A stretch of 64,000 bases of DNA from Ampullaceana balthica. Its lineage: Eukaryota; Mollusca; Gastropoda; Lymnaeidae. Of this stretch, positions 23,263 to 33,698 are shown in pieces (the stretch's first letter is position 1; every line of letters begins with the position of its first letter). Where the stretch lies: contig CALYLW010001198.1 of NCBI GenBank assembly GCA_944989445.1, forward strand, positions 54,875 through 118,874, read 5' to 3'. Under the pieces are notes generated by a model that saw only the letters and a program-made list of their open reading frames with translations, was not told the origin of the DNA and did not search any database. The position numbers were made by a program, and so were the translations under genes.

Positions 23263-24299
23263 AATAATAATAATCCTATAATAATAATAATACATTGATA
23301 ATTTATATATTCCCTATATCACAGTAAGGATCTGGGCTCACAGCGCTTTACATGAAGATAGCAGCATACATATAAGTATTTAATAAACATTCATAAGATA
23401 AAAACAACATAAATGGCAGTATATTACACATAAGCTACGTTAATTATTACACGAAGTGTTGTTTCGTTAATTTTGTATATACATTTTGAAAATGTGCATC
23501 TTAAGTGCAGTCTTGCAGGACTTGGTTGTTTGATTACTACGGATGTGTAATAATAGAGAATTCAATTATTTTCTTGCACAAAAAAAAGAGAATGACCTTC
23601 ACTAAATGTTTTAGTGCGTGTTTTAGGTACATAGAGAATGCATGTGTCTGCAGAGGAGCGTAGTTGACGAGTGGGTGAGTAGACAAGCAAAAAATCTGTA
23701 AGATAGAAAGGGCATAAGTCAGAAAAGAAGTTGTTACAGAGAACGTTCAGTTTGTAATCAATTCGGGCTTGTTTAGGTAGTCAATGAAGTGAGTAAAGTA
23801 GCGGAGTAACATGATCGTATTTTTTGCCTTTAGAACTAGTCTGAAACTATGGCGGATTAAAGGTGGTAGGGGGCTGAACGGGCTAAAGCTAGGGGCCCCC
23901 AAACTTATAATTTTGTATAATAAAGTTGGGTAAATGTTTGCTTGAATCCCTGAAAATATAATAATTAAAGTAATAAAGTCTCATCTACTTTTCACGAGAA
24001 AATGTCCAAGTGTGTGAAATACCAGAAATCGTAATCGTTTGTAATAATTTCTAAAAACTATCATGCAGTCATGCAGTGGCGTAGCTACGGTCATGTGCGC
24101 CCGGGGACATGACACAAAATCTGCGCCCCTTGTCTGACCGAAAGATTATGGGGGCTCAATGAGCCCCCAAGAAAAAAATTGAAATTTTACGGTTTATATA
24201 GTTCATTTTCAAAGCTTCTGGTATTTAAATGAAATAGAATGCAGACTAATAATTCTCTATACTGTTAAGAGTAACAAAGAAAAAGAAACAAATAAATTC

Positions 24300-24999
24300 A
24301 AAATATTACATTCATGGAAAAGAACTGACCCAAACTAAAGATGCAAAATACTTAGGAGTCTTAATAAATGAGAAACTATCATGGAATCCCCATGTCAATG
24401 AAGTTATTAAAAAATCAAACAAAACCTTAGGCTTTATAAAAAGGAACTTTAACAAATGTAATAGAGATATAAAACTAAAATGCTACCTCACTTTGGTGAG
24501 ACCTGCACTAGAATATGCATCTTCTGTATGGGACCCATCCACCAAAGAAAACATTGATAAACTAGAACAAATTCAAAAAAGAGCTGCCAGATTCATTACT
24601 GGAGAATATTCGAAACTGACAAGAGTAACACCATTAGTTAAATCATTAAACCTTGAAACACTAGAGGATAGAAGAACCAAGAGCAAAGTAGTAATCATAC
24701 ATAAAGCAATTAATTCTAATTTAGAAATACAACACAAAGATAACTTAATACAACCCTCAGATAGACATAAGGATAAAAACACCTTTCTTATTCCGTATGC
24801 AAGAACAAACACATACAAGTTTTCCTTCTTCCCGTCCGGAATTCGGGCGTGGAATGGGTTGCCTGAAGAATCCAGGAAAACCAACACTTTATCAACATTT
24901 AAATCTCTAATAAAAATGCAGGACTAAACACAAACCATAGATAAGCGTAGGACGCAATAATCTTCTGTATAGAAGGAGCGTCTGTAAACAGATAAGATA
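24300..24999 (+). mobile_element. LINE-2: 5'-truncated non-LTR retrotransposon with SINE-like tail
   Basis: An open stretch from about 24305 to 24924 encodes the C-terminal region of a LINE reverse transcriptase: KYLGVLINEKLSWNPHV, then CYLTLVRPALEYASSVWDPS, EQIQKRAARFITGEYS, and WNGLPEESRKTNTLSTFKSL, stop. This order (KYLGV, RPxLEYAS-VWDP, QxRAAR, WNxLP) is the thumb/C-terminal region of jockey/CR1-type elements. The polymerase palm with YADD is absent because of 5' truncation. The 3' UTR (AGATAAGCGTAGGACGCAAT, then CTTCTGTATAGAAGGAGCGT) ends in a GATAA repeat. Truncated relatives are at 9037-9141 and 48085-48170. The frame is uninterrupted over more than 200 codons, so the insertion is fairly young. 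Confidence 0.85.
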
Positions 25000-25059
25000 A
25001 GACGATTGTAAACAATTTATTTGAAGAAAGAAAATACTCTACTATTTTATACAATTAGA

Positions 25060-26700
25060 CATAGTCTACAAAAAATTATTCTCCTTGATTTGAATGTTGC
25101 AAACTCGTCAATCACGTTGTCAAAAATTAATATTCTCAAGTGTTTCTTTTTCGATGCTAAGGAGTGCAAGATCACTCAGACGATCTTGTCCCATTGAAGC
25201 ACGCAAATAAGACAAAATAAGCTTCAGTTTGCTGAAGGACCGCTCACAGCTTTCAGTTGAACCAGCAATTTGTTAGAAGTATTTGAAGTGAAATGCGATA
25301 TTTGGAGATGCGTCATATCCATATTAAACTATAAAACCAAGAAGATCCAAATGAGTTTCCGATAGAACTTCAGTCCGGGTACTGAGAAGCATTTTTCAGT
25401 CTCTGATTTCTGTGCACAATTCGTGAACATTGACGTCAGTGTCGTATAAATTAGCAAAATCTAAGCAATTTTGACGAAGTGTATCGACTTTTGTCTCAGC
25501 AAGAAGAGTTTTGACGTCTAGTAAAAATCCAAATTTGTTATTTAGATTTTTTAAACGTAAAAAACCGTATTGATATCTCCTGTTGGAGTCTATCAATTAC
25601 GCTGTTCATATCACGTGCAATTTCTTCTTCTGAAGAAAAACCTGCATCTCTTGTTAATTCTCCAGGCATCCTCCGATGTCATCTAATCATTCTGTCAACC
25701 TCGATTCCCCAAGTTGTGCATCTTCCTTTCCATTGTCTACCGCAACCTGGCCAAAATTATCACGAATGTTGACAATTTCTTTCTCAAGCGATTCAAGATC
25801 AGATGCTGCTTCCTTGAAATTCACAGTATAGGATTCTGCAACCGTTTCTGGACACAATCAATTTTCCCAAGTATGATGTTACAGAAATTTAACAAAACTA
25901 GGAATTAAAGTTTAATATACCCGCCAGCACAAATTCTGCATCACTTCTGGTGTCAAGCGTCATATCTGTATGATCTAATATTTTTTCCAACAGCCCTACA
26001 AGTTCATCTAGTCCTTCATAAATTGCTTTAAAATCTTCTGATCGTGCACTTCAACGTTTTTCAGAGCCCTCTTCATTGTGATTAGCACAACTCTTATTTA
26101 ATTCTTCCCAACGAGTTGTTGAACGAGAGAAAACAAAAAATTATACTTTCAACTGTTCCAAATAAAGTGATAACAATTGTATACGGTTTATCTGAGTGTA
26201 CTCTTGGTAAGTTTAAGCTGTGGTTGTCAAAGTTAATGAACAATGCTCTGTGATTTCTGGCACATATTCGCCGTTGAAGGCCGGATATATGCCAGTCATT
26301 ACAGCAGCATTGTCATAACATTGTGACCGACAGTCTGCTAGTGATATGCTATTAGATTCCAGTTTCTCTACGATAATTCTTTCAAGGTTTGCTGCGTCTT
26401 TGGAATGTATCTGTACACAACCTAAAATGATTCTTTGATGGCTACTTTTTGAGTTTGAAAATCCCCATCCACAAATCTGATGACTTGAGAAAGCTGTTCC
26501 GGTGTCCTAGATCGAACGTTGACTCAAGTAAGATACCGAAGTACTTGTTTTTTCTGATTTGACTCAACAGCTGATTCCTTACAGTCGATGTTAGTAGGTG
26601 GATAAATTCATCTTTGGATTTCCGGTGATAAAATAAGATAATGAACCTTGATTTTCTCGGGCATGTTTCAGTTTTTTTTTCTAACAGTGGAATCATACTG
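25060..26700 (-). pseudogene. ZMYM1-like hAT transposase relic in hAT-B
   Basis: On the minus strand I read, going C-terminally, LADCRSQCYDNAAVMTGIYP (the conserved Q-x-YDNAA-M block of ZMYM-type hAT transposases), then EYVPEITEHCSL, and near 25400-25590 SNRRYQYGFLRLKN, NKFGFLLDVKTLLAE, DFANLYDTDVNVHELCTEIR (the segment before the dimerisation domain). Frames are broken by many stops and shifts. Sequence at 26440-26700 (STFDLGHRNS, KYFGILLESTFD) belongs to the preceding RNase-H fold region, with LLESTFD-like residues at the usual DSTxD position. It cannot encode an active enzyme. Confidence 0.7.
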
Positions 26701-26929
26701 AGCAACAAGTTTGATCACAGAGAGACAGGAAAGAGTGGCGGTGTCTGCTGTTTCATAAGAAAGGAAACCAACTTGCTTTGACATACAGACACACGCCCGT
26801 GAGAGGAGAGACCTGCCCTCCTCTCCCCATACTTTACTCCCTCCACAGTGGGATTGGGAAGTAAGTTTTTTCTTTTTAAAAAGAGTCACAGCATGCAGCA
26901 AAGGGATGCAAGTTAACAATTCTGTAAGC

Positions 26930-28163
26930 CAGTGGTTCTCAACCTTTTGAGATTCAAGGACCACTTGAAAAATGTGTGTCATCTACGGACCACTACTAAA
27001 AATTATGCTACTGCCGTGCTGGAAAGTTAAATATAATTATACTGTGTACATAGCTAGCTATAAGTAATATACATGTTAGTTAGTAAAACTTTACTAATAT
27101 GCTACGATTTGCGTGCTCCAAAAACAATATTGTAATGGCTTTCTTTTGTAACGAATAAATGTCATTTATATTAGTCCCATAGTCTTCTTATTTAATTATA
27201 CTTGCTAACTTTAAAAAAAATTAAGTCATAATCAGTAGTTTGTATTAAAAAGACTGCCATATTAGTTTATTTAGAACCAGCGATGTTTTGTTTTTATTGT
27301 AAGCAATGCAGAAAATCCACTTTCACAAAGTTGCAAAGGGTAAAAGTATTTTAAAAGCTATCTGAGACAGTTCGGAGTACTCAACATTTCATTAAACCCA
27401 CTATCTGATACAGTGGTATCGCTGGTCAGTTCAATGAATTGGTTTAATTACGATGTTGGAAAATTTATTTGATGAGTCAATGTGTGCGAGATTAGGACTG
27501 GAAACCCATGAAAAACGACCGAGCATTAAAAATCACAAAATTAGATTTTAAATTGGTTCTGCATTGATTGACTATGACCAGAAATCAAATTTATCAACAG
27601 TTGTTTATTTATTTTAGCATTTTCTGGTTTCTCTGTGGTTTCGTACAATTGATCAAACATCTCAAAGTTACCTTGAAATAATCTTCTTTTCCAAAGATCA
27701 AGATTTTTCGTAAAAGCAGACACTTTATCACTGAGAGTAATTAAATGTGTCTGCTTTCCTTGCCGAGTTGAATTAAGTTCTTCAAAAATTCCAGCTAAAT
27801 AAGCCAGAACAGCAACCCATAAGCTATGGTTCAAATTATCAACAAGCTTTGAGTTTTTTTCTACAAGAAACTCTCTTACGTCATCTCGTAATTCAAACAG
27901 TCGGATGACCAGCGTTAATGTTCAAGATTCATATTCGAACATAAGAAATCAAAGAGACGAGAATTTAATGGACGAGCCTTGATAAAATTTAAAAACTATT
28001 TAGGCCAAATCAAAAATATATTTTAAGTCTGCATTAATTTTTTTACCTGCTAATCTTTCTCGATCAATCGCACAGTACGTAAATTTCATGCTTTGCTCGC
28101 GGACAACCAGGCACATCTTCGCGGAACACTAGTGCTCCGCGGACCACAGATTGAGAACTACTG
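26930..28163. mobile_element. hAT-C: small hAT transposon nested in hAT-B
   Basis: The left terminus is CAGTGGTTCTCAACCTTTTG, a classic hAT end. The right, as complement, is CAGTAGTTCTCAATCTGTGG. Flanking octamers CTGTAAGC and CTTTAAGC differ at one base. At 1.23 kb it is an internally deleted derivative that keeps part of the transposase on the minus strand. Confidence 0.85.
27541..27834 (-). pseudogene. hAT transposase fragment in hAT-C
   Basis: The minus frame contains LWVAVLAYLAGIFEELNSTR, then QGKQTHLITLSDKVSAFTKN, LDLWKRRLFQGNFEMFDQLY. The pattern LAYLA-IFE-LN-xxQG, DKVxAFxxxLxLW, GNFxxF is the insertion-domain region of GTF2IRD2/ZBED-type hAT transposases. It is one fragment of a longer protein; neither the DDE-type catalytic blocks nor the dimerisation tail are in this frame. 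Confidence 0.75.
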
Positions 28164-29094
28164 CTTTAAGCCAATCCTTTTTCTTGTCTTGGTCATTATG
28201 GTTGCTTTTAGTGACGTCTCTGTCTGTTCTAGTAATAGATTCGCTTTTGCATCTTACTGCTCCCCTACTCTCACTCGCAGCAACTCACAGTTTTTAAAAA
28301 AACAACACCATCAGCAATCCTACATTGTGGATGTGTCATTTGTTTATGAGTAGAATGGCGCCCCTTAACGCTCAATGGGGGCGCCAAATCATGCTTGCCA
28401 ACTGGTTTGTAAGGAAGATATTTTGGAGCTGCAAAATTCAATCTTGCAAAAGTATTTGGGATGCATTAGTTTACATCAAAATAAAATTAAGTAATGAGTT
28501 TTAATACTCATTTTGGCACCCCCTAACGTGGCGCCCTGGGGAATATGTCTCCCCCTGCCCCCCCCCTTGCTACGCCACTGCAGTCATGCAGGAAAGAGGA
28601 AACCTAGCTAAGGAAGAAAAATTGATCTCTTATTAGTTTGAAAAAATTGTGAATGCGAAACTTTGACGTAATATTGTATAATTGAATAATTGAATTTTGA
28701 ACCCACTACCAAGCTAGTATACTGTACATTAGTTACGACGCTTGGACCTACAGACAGACTGAAGTAAGAAGTAAATATTCGAATGAATATATAATTAAAA
28801 ACTAGTAAGTTCTGTAAAACAATAAAGAATAAATATTTAAAATATTGTTAATTAAGACATTATCTGTTTATTACGATCTTTACGCAGGGAACAGAGAGTG
28901 AATTTTGAATATTTAAAAAAAAATATATTGTATACTATTAGAATTTGACAATAGATATAATGTATGTGGACCAGTTACCATTGATCATCCGATATGTTCC
29001 ACAATTTGGCCCTGTTTAGCGACTCATTCAATTCATACACAGATATTAACACACTGGATCAGAAATTGTCCAAATAATTCTTAATTTTTTGGAA

Positions 29095-30720
29095 GAAAAT
29101 GACATTTAAATTCAAGACTACCGTTGACAGTCATACGACAATGCTGCAAATATGCGAATAGGGGACGCGGTGGTCGAGTGGCAGCGCAATGGACTGTCGT
29201 ACCATTGGTCACGGGTTCGAATCCGTGTGAAGGCAAGGGTTTGTTCCCGGGGCCTAGGGCGTCCCTGAGTCCCCCCGCTCCGAATGGGTACCTAACACTT
29301 GTGTAGTGTTAGGCAGCTGGGTAATGCGTGGAACCCACAAAGCCGTGGCCTGTGAATGCTGCATCACTTGCCAACAGATCATCTGTCATGGTCTGTGGAC
29401 GCAACTATCTTCTGCATAGAAGGAGCGTCTGTATAGATAAGATAAGAAGGTAATATGAGTGGGAAGTATAAAGGAGTCCAGATTATCCTGCGTGAGAAGT
29501 GCGGTGTTTGCTGATTATGTGACGTGCACAGCTCATTCCCTTAATTTGGTTGGGAAAAGGGCATCAAAACGTAATTCGGCTGCAGACAGATTTTTTTCCT
29601 ACTGCAAAATCTTTAACTGGCTTGTTGCATCTACTCATCGTTGACAAGTACTTCAAAAACTCCTGAAAGGGTTACATGTTAACAAAGCCTTGTCTGACAC
29701 AAGATGGTCAGCCCGACATGATGTTGTAAGGTCTGTTAATAAATCATAAATTTGAGAATATTGCAGTACTAGAAGAGTTGGCAAATAGCGAAAATCAACC
29801 ACGTGACTGTCGACTTGAAGAGAGATTTCGAAGGAATTTGAACAACAGGAAGTATCTATTTTACTTGAAATTTGGGAAACAATTTTAGAAAGATTTCAGA
29901 AAACGAATGTATCCCTTCAAGAGCGGGGAATATCTTTGAATTCAGATATATTTTTAAAAAAATCTCTCCTTGAGTTTGCTAAAAGACAGCGTACTGAATT
30001 TGATTTCTATGAAGGAAAAGGAAAGGACAAGTCCGTTGAGAAAGAGTATACAAATCTTCAATACGATCAAAAAAGATAAAGTGTCAGTTTGATGAATGGC
30101 CATCAGCCGAAACAGTATTTTCCCCGAGACAAAAAATTCAAGGTTGAGGTATTTCTCTTAATCATTGACAAACTTTGTTTAGCCCTACAACATCGGTTAT
30201 ACGCGTATAAAGACTTCTATGAGAAATTTGGCTTTCGTACAAACCTAACTGAGCTCAGCAATGACACTCTCGGATGGTTAGCAGCCAAGTTAATAGAAAA
30301 AAAACTCAAGTGATTTCAAAGACTGATTTCCTTAAGAATTAGTGCAATTTTCAGAACTCTTCAAAAAAGTTATTGTCCAACCCCAGGCTCTGGGTCAGGA
30401 ACAGGAAGTAGGACAATGCGAACTCAAAACACATGCTCAGAGCTAAAAATGTTGCTGTTTTTGAATGAGCAAAATTTTCACGTCCTTTCCAAATGTACAA
30501 TAACACTTCGCATCTATCTCTCAATGATGACATCAAACTGCAGCGGAGAGCGATCATTTTCAAAGTTGAAAAGAATAAAAAAGGAAGTTAGAAGTTACAT
30601 GTGACAACAAAGACTGAGTCTGCTTTCTCTAATGAGCATTGGAAAGGAAATGGTCAGCTCTTTTAGCTTTACTGACTTTGACATGAAAAAGTTCGCAAAC
30701 GAAAGTTATAGGTTGAAATA
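29095..30720 (+). pseudogene. ZMYM1-like hAT transposase relic in hAT-A
   Basis: Reading across the SINE insertion, the plus strand gives QSYDNAANM before it and NMSGKYKGVQ after it, the most conserved ZMYM-hAT motif. Then come ADYVTCTAHSLNLVGKRAS, ALSDTRWSARHDVVRSV, and near 30500-30720 LRIYLSMMTSNCSGERSFSK with LKRIKKEVRSYM and a RLSLLSLMSIGKEMV-like end, the C-terminal hAT dimerisation domain. Multiple frameshifts and stops separate these blocks. The order of blocks is correct, so this is a nearly full-length but dead transposase. Confidence 0.8.
29161..29447 (+). mobile_element. SINE-1: complete tRNA-derived SINE
   Basis: The head reads GGGGACGCGGTGGTCGAGTG with A box TGGTCGAGTGG, and GGTTCGAATCC is a perfect B box, 55 bases further. 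The head is tRNA-Leu/Ser-like in its A-box sequence. The body carries GTCCCTGAGTCC and CCGAATGGGTACC. The 3' part AACTATCTTCTGCATAGAAG then GAGCGTCTGTATA and a GATAA tail match the LINE-2 3' end. It sits inside the YDNAANM-SGKY coding motif of the hAT-A transposase, with AATATG as the core of the target duplication. Further copies: 5435-5650 and, divergent, 62324-62450. Confidence 0.9.
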
Positions 30721-31195
30721 AATAATTACATATTTTAATGAATTTTATATTTATTTAACTTTATATTAATTAAATTGACTTCTATTTAATGTTTTGTCTT
30801 ATTACACTCTGTATTACAAGTTACAGTATTATATTAGCTGCTAGCAATAATTTTATTTAATGTTTTGTCTTATTACACTCTGCCTTACAAGTTACAGTAT
30901 TATATTAGCTGCTGGCAATAATTTTATTTAAATTGAAACTGGCTGGACCGGGCCCCAGTTTGAATTGCAGCTTGGGGCCACGTGCAGTCTTAATCCATCC
31001 CTGGTCTGAAAGCTGAATTTTGTACTTTCTGTAGTTTTTCAATACATTGTTTTGGCGCACCTGACAGAAGAGAATTGCAATAATCAATACTAGCTAGAAC
31101 AAGAGCACAGACTAGAGTTTTTGTTGTACTAACTGTTAGGGATTGACGGATTGAGCAGATCTGACGGATGGTGGTGAAGGAGAGCTACAGATGTG

Positions 31196-31340
31196 ATTGA
31201 TGAAGTTGTTGTTAGACATAATTTATATAGCTAGGCTCAAAACGCTTTACAAACAAATAGTAATACTCCTGAGATTGTTATGTCTACATGCAGTCCATCT
31301 CTCTTATCTGATTACTAGTTTATACTTTATAGCTCCTCAT
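31196..31340 (-). mobile_element. LINE-tail-like scrap
   Basis: The complement contains TTGTAAAGCGTTTTGAGCC and TATATAAATTATG, the same layout as the CR1/L2-like LINE tail (AAAGCGCTGTGAGCC followed by TATATAAAT). It is probably the 3' end of a related element. Confidence 0.4.
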
Positions 31341-32290
31341 CTCTTTGGCTTTTGTGTTGTTTTACCAGTCTCCCACATCGTGCGTACTGTCAATGAGTCA
31401 TTGACGGTGGTGGTCCTGGTACTGGTTTTGGTTGTTCGTCCGTCGTGATCGACGATGACCACTCTCATCATATTTGCTGGGCCGCCATATGTGTTCTCTG
31501 GTGGCTTATTAACCCTACTTTTGCACGAAAGAGGCATCCGCATGTCGGACAAGAGATAGAAGCGGTCCCTTCAGGGGGGTCCTGGTACTATCAATGAGTC
31601 ATTGACGGTGGTGGTCCTGGTACTATCAATGAGTCATTATCGGTGGTGGTCCTGGTACTTTCAATGAGTCATTGACGTTGGTGGCCCTGGTACTATCAAT
31701 GAGTCATTGACGGTGGTGGTCCTGGTACTATCAATGAGTCATTGACGGTGGTGGTCCTGGTACTATCAATGAGTCATTGACGGTGGTGGTCCTGGTACTA
31801 TCAATGATTCATTGACAGTGGTGGTCCTGGTACTATCAATGAGTCATTGACGGTGGTGGTCCTGGTACTGTCAATGAGTCATTGACGGTGGTGGTCCTGG
31901 TACTATCAATTAGTCATTGACGGTGGGGGTCCTGGTACTGTCAATGAGTCATTGACGGTGGTGGTCCTGGTACTTATAAATGAGTCATTGGCGGTGGTGG
32001 TCCTCGTACTATCTTTGAGTCATTGACGGTGGTGGTCCTGGTACTATCAATGAGTCATTGGTGGTGGTCCTGGTACTATCAGTGAGTCATTGAGGGTGGT
32101 GGTCCTGGTAATGTCAATGAGTCATTGACGGTGGTGGTCCTGGTACTATCAATGACTCATTGACGGTGGTGGTCCTGGTACTGACAATGAATCATTGACG
32201 GTGGTGGTCCTGGTAGAGATGATGGACGTCGGCCTAATGGCCTCCAGATTCTGACTTCGACTGCTAGACGTCATTCATTCCTATGTTTAA
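31340..32290 (-). mobile_element. LINE ORF C-terminal end with C2H2 finger, expanded by a minisatellite
   Basis: On the minus strand about 31495-31560 encodes ISCPTCGCLFRAKVG then LISHQRTHMAAQ, a C-x2-C-x12-H-x3-H finger of the type found at the C terminus of several non-LTR retrotransposon ORF2 proteins. The flanks of the array (32216-32290, complement GACGTCTAGCAGTCGAAGTC) are probably coding remnants of the same element. No RT motif is present. The assignment rests on the finger and is moderate. Confidence 0.45.
31388..32216. repeat. 35-bp minisatellite, about 19 copies, AP-1-like palindromes
   Basis: Unit CTGGTACTATCAATGAGTCA then TTGACGGTGGTGGTC. One isolated unit lies at 31388-31425; the rest run 31575-32216. 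Nearly every unit contains the perfect odd palindrome TCAATGA-G-TCATTGA with TGAGTCA at its centre, the AP-1/bZIP consensus. About 15 units have TGAGTCA and one has TGACTCA; three have a disrupted core. Confidence 0.92.
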
Positions 32291-32736
32291 ATTCAACATT
32301 GCAGCACATAACTTCATCGGCTCTTTAAAATCAATACCTAGGTTTAGAACAATAAAATCTCGTTTTGAGAGACATAAAAATTGAGACATTTTTTAAATTT
32401 TAAACCTAAGTCAAGGTCCAGCTAAATAGTCGTATTTTGGACGCGAGAAGGCTTTGAACACCTATTAGATGGAAAAAAAACAACTTTTTTTAACTGACAA
32501 AGTTTTGATTCAGTTTAATTCCCTCCGGTCACTTTTAAAGTAATAAATTTAATTTATAAAAATAACATTAACGTTGTTTTTGTTGAACCATTAAATTTGT
32601 CCAAATAAAATTATAAACCAAGTAGATGAAGGTTCAGAAATAAAAAAGGGAAGACCGTACTGGGCATTACATTTAGAAACAATTTCAAATGACAGATGAG
32701 TAAAAAGGTGCAACACAAAAACAACAGAGGACAACG

Positions 32737-33110
32737 GCTCAAGGGAAGACATATGCTTAGATGGATGGATGATGTAGAGAAAGATATACAACAACGGGTC
32801 AAGGAAATACCTAGGCTTAGATTGGTGGGTGATGTAGAGAAAAATCTACAACAACGGGTCAAGGGAAGACCTAGGCTTAGATGGATGGATGATGTAGAGA
32901 AAGATATACAACAACGGGTCAAGGAAAGACCTAGGCTTAGATGGGGGGATGATGTAGAGAAAGATATACAACAACGGGTCAAGGAAAGACCTAGGCTTAG
33001 ATGGGTGAATGATGTAGAGAAAGATATACCACAACGGGTCAAGGAAAGACCTAGGCTTAGATGGATGGATCATGTAGAGAAAGATCTACAACAACTGCAT
33101 CCAATGTTGG
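32737..33110 (+). repeat. 60-bp codon-phased minisatellite, 6 copies
   Basis: Unit CAACAACGGGTCAAGGGAAG, ACCTAGGCTTAGATGGATGG, ATGATGTAGAGAAAGATATA. The period is exactly 20 codons, so the frame stays open for 144 codons. Substitutions between units change amino acids at RWMDDV (RLVGDV, RWGDDV, RWVNDV), with no sign of constraint. Confidence 0.92.
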
Positions 33111-33129
33111 AGAAGAAAGGTGTTGATTA

Positions 33130-33478
33130 GGGCTGAGTGGTAGGACGTGGTGAGGCAGGTCCAAGCCCTACATGGACTGAGTGAAAGGACGTGGTGAGGC
33201 AGGTCCAAGCCCTACATGGGCTGTGTGGAAGGACGTAGTCAGGAAGGTCCAAGCCCTACATGTGCTGAGTGGAAGGACGTGGTAAGGCAGATCCAAGCCC
33301 TTCATGGGCTGAGTGGAAGGACGTGGTGAGGCAGGTCCAAGCCCTACATGGACTGAGTGGAAGGACGTGGCGAGGCTGATCCAAGCCCACCATGGGCTGA
33401 GTGGAAGGACGTGGTGAGGCTGATCCAAGCCCTACATGGTCTGAGTGAGTGGAAGGACGTTGTTAGGGAGGCCCAAGT
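33130..33478 (+). repeat. 44-bp minisatellite, about 8 copies
   Basis: Unit CTGAGTGGAAGGACGTGGTG, AGGCAGGTCCAAGCCCTACA, TGGG. Its period is not a multiple of three, so the LINE-derived frame is lost after the first unit. One unit near 33440 carries a GAGT duplication. Confidence 0.9.
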
Positions 33479-33698
33479 CCTACACGGGCAGTAGCGCCAC
33501 AGGGATGTATGATAAAGGTTAAAAGCTAAAATATTATTAAACCATATTTACACTATCACCACAACAACAAATGTTTTATAAAGTAAAACTTGGGTTAGAA
33601 TTTCATCAAACAAATATTTAAATTTATAAAATAAAAAAAATTATTTGTTTATTTGTATTCGATAACTTTTTTCTATTGTTTATGTTAATTCTAGTTAC

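Larger units (their letters stand above)
24074..28580. mobile_element. hAT-B: hAT transposon with perfect TSD and TIR
   Basis: The left terminus is CAGTGGCGTAGC and the right, as complement, is CAGTGGCGTAGC again, a perfect 12-bp inverted repeat. The 8-bp target duplication CAGTCATG is exact at 24066-24073 and 28581-28588. Subterminal sequence is rich in GCGCCCC and GGGGGC. It encodes a decayed ZMYM1-type transposase on the minus strand. Removing LINE-2 and hAT-C leaves about 2.6 kb. Confidence 0.9.
23847..31003. mobile_element. hAT-A: outer hAT transposon with 8-bp target duplication
   Basis: The octamer GTCTGAAA stands immediately outside both ends (23839-23846 and 31004-31011). The left terminus is CTATGGCGGATTAAAGG and the right, as complement, is CAGGGATGGATTAAGAC; the GGATTAA core is intact and the outer bases have decayed. 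Both subterminal regions contain GGGGCCC runs. The plus-strand transposase relic lies in the right part. hAT-B and a SINE are inserted in it. Confidence 0.75.
23264..31195 (-). mobile_element. CR1/L2-like LINE (minus strand), split by hAT-A
   Basis: The two pieces, 23264-23846 and 31004-31195, align with the 3' half of the LINE at 58255-59020. The right piece encodes the equivalent of IRQISSIRHYLTVS to DYCNSLLSGAPKQCIE; the left continues with RLVLKAK to the 3' UTR. The left end has the same tail: TAAAGCGCTGTGAGCCCAG, a TATATAAAT motif and an ATT triplet repeat. Removing hAT-A and one copy of its target duplication restores a continuous frame across AF-RLVL. No RT catalytic block is present; the element is 5' truncated. 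Confidence 0.8.
32640..33520 (+). mobile_element. LINE ORF2 C-terminal tail turned into two minisatellites
   Basis: The 60-bp units encode GRPRLRWMDDVEKDIQQRVK, close to the GRPR-x-RW-xDDV-xxDL tail motif of RTE- and jockey-like LINE ORF2 proteins. The 44-bp units that follow encode KDVVRQVQALHG, matching the WR-xVVRxAxxLHG motif that normally comes next in the same proteins. The end GCAGTAGCGCCACAGGGATG resembles the stop and 3' end of such elements. The order within the element is therefore conserved although each block is multiplied. Confidence 0.6.

Noticed and set aside
32611..33428. Minus-strand repetitive frames of 67-143 codons
   Set aside because: They are antisense shadows of the 60-bp and 44-bp LINE-derived minisatellites.
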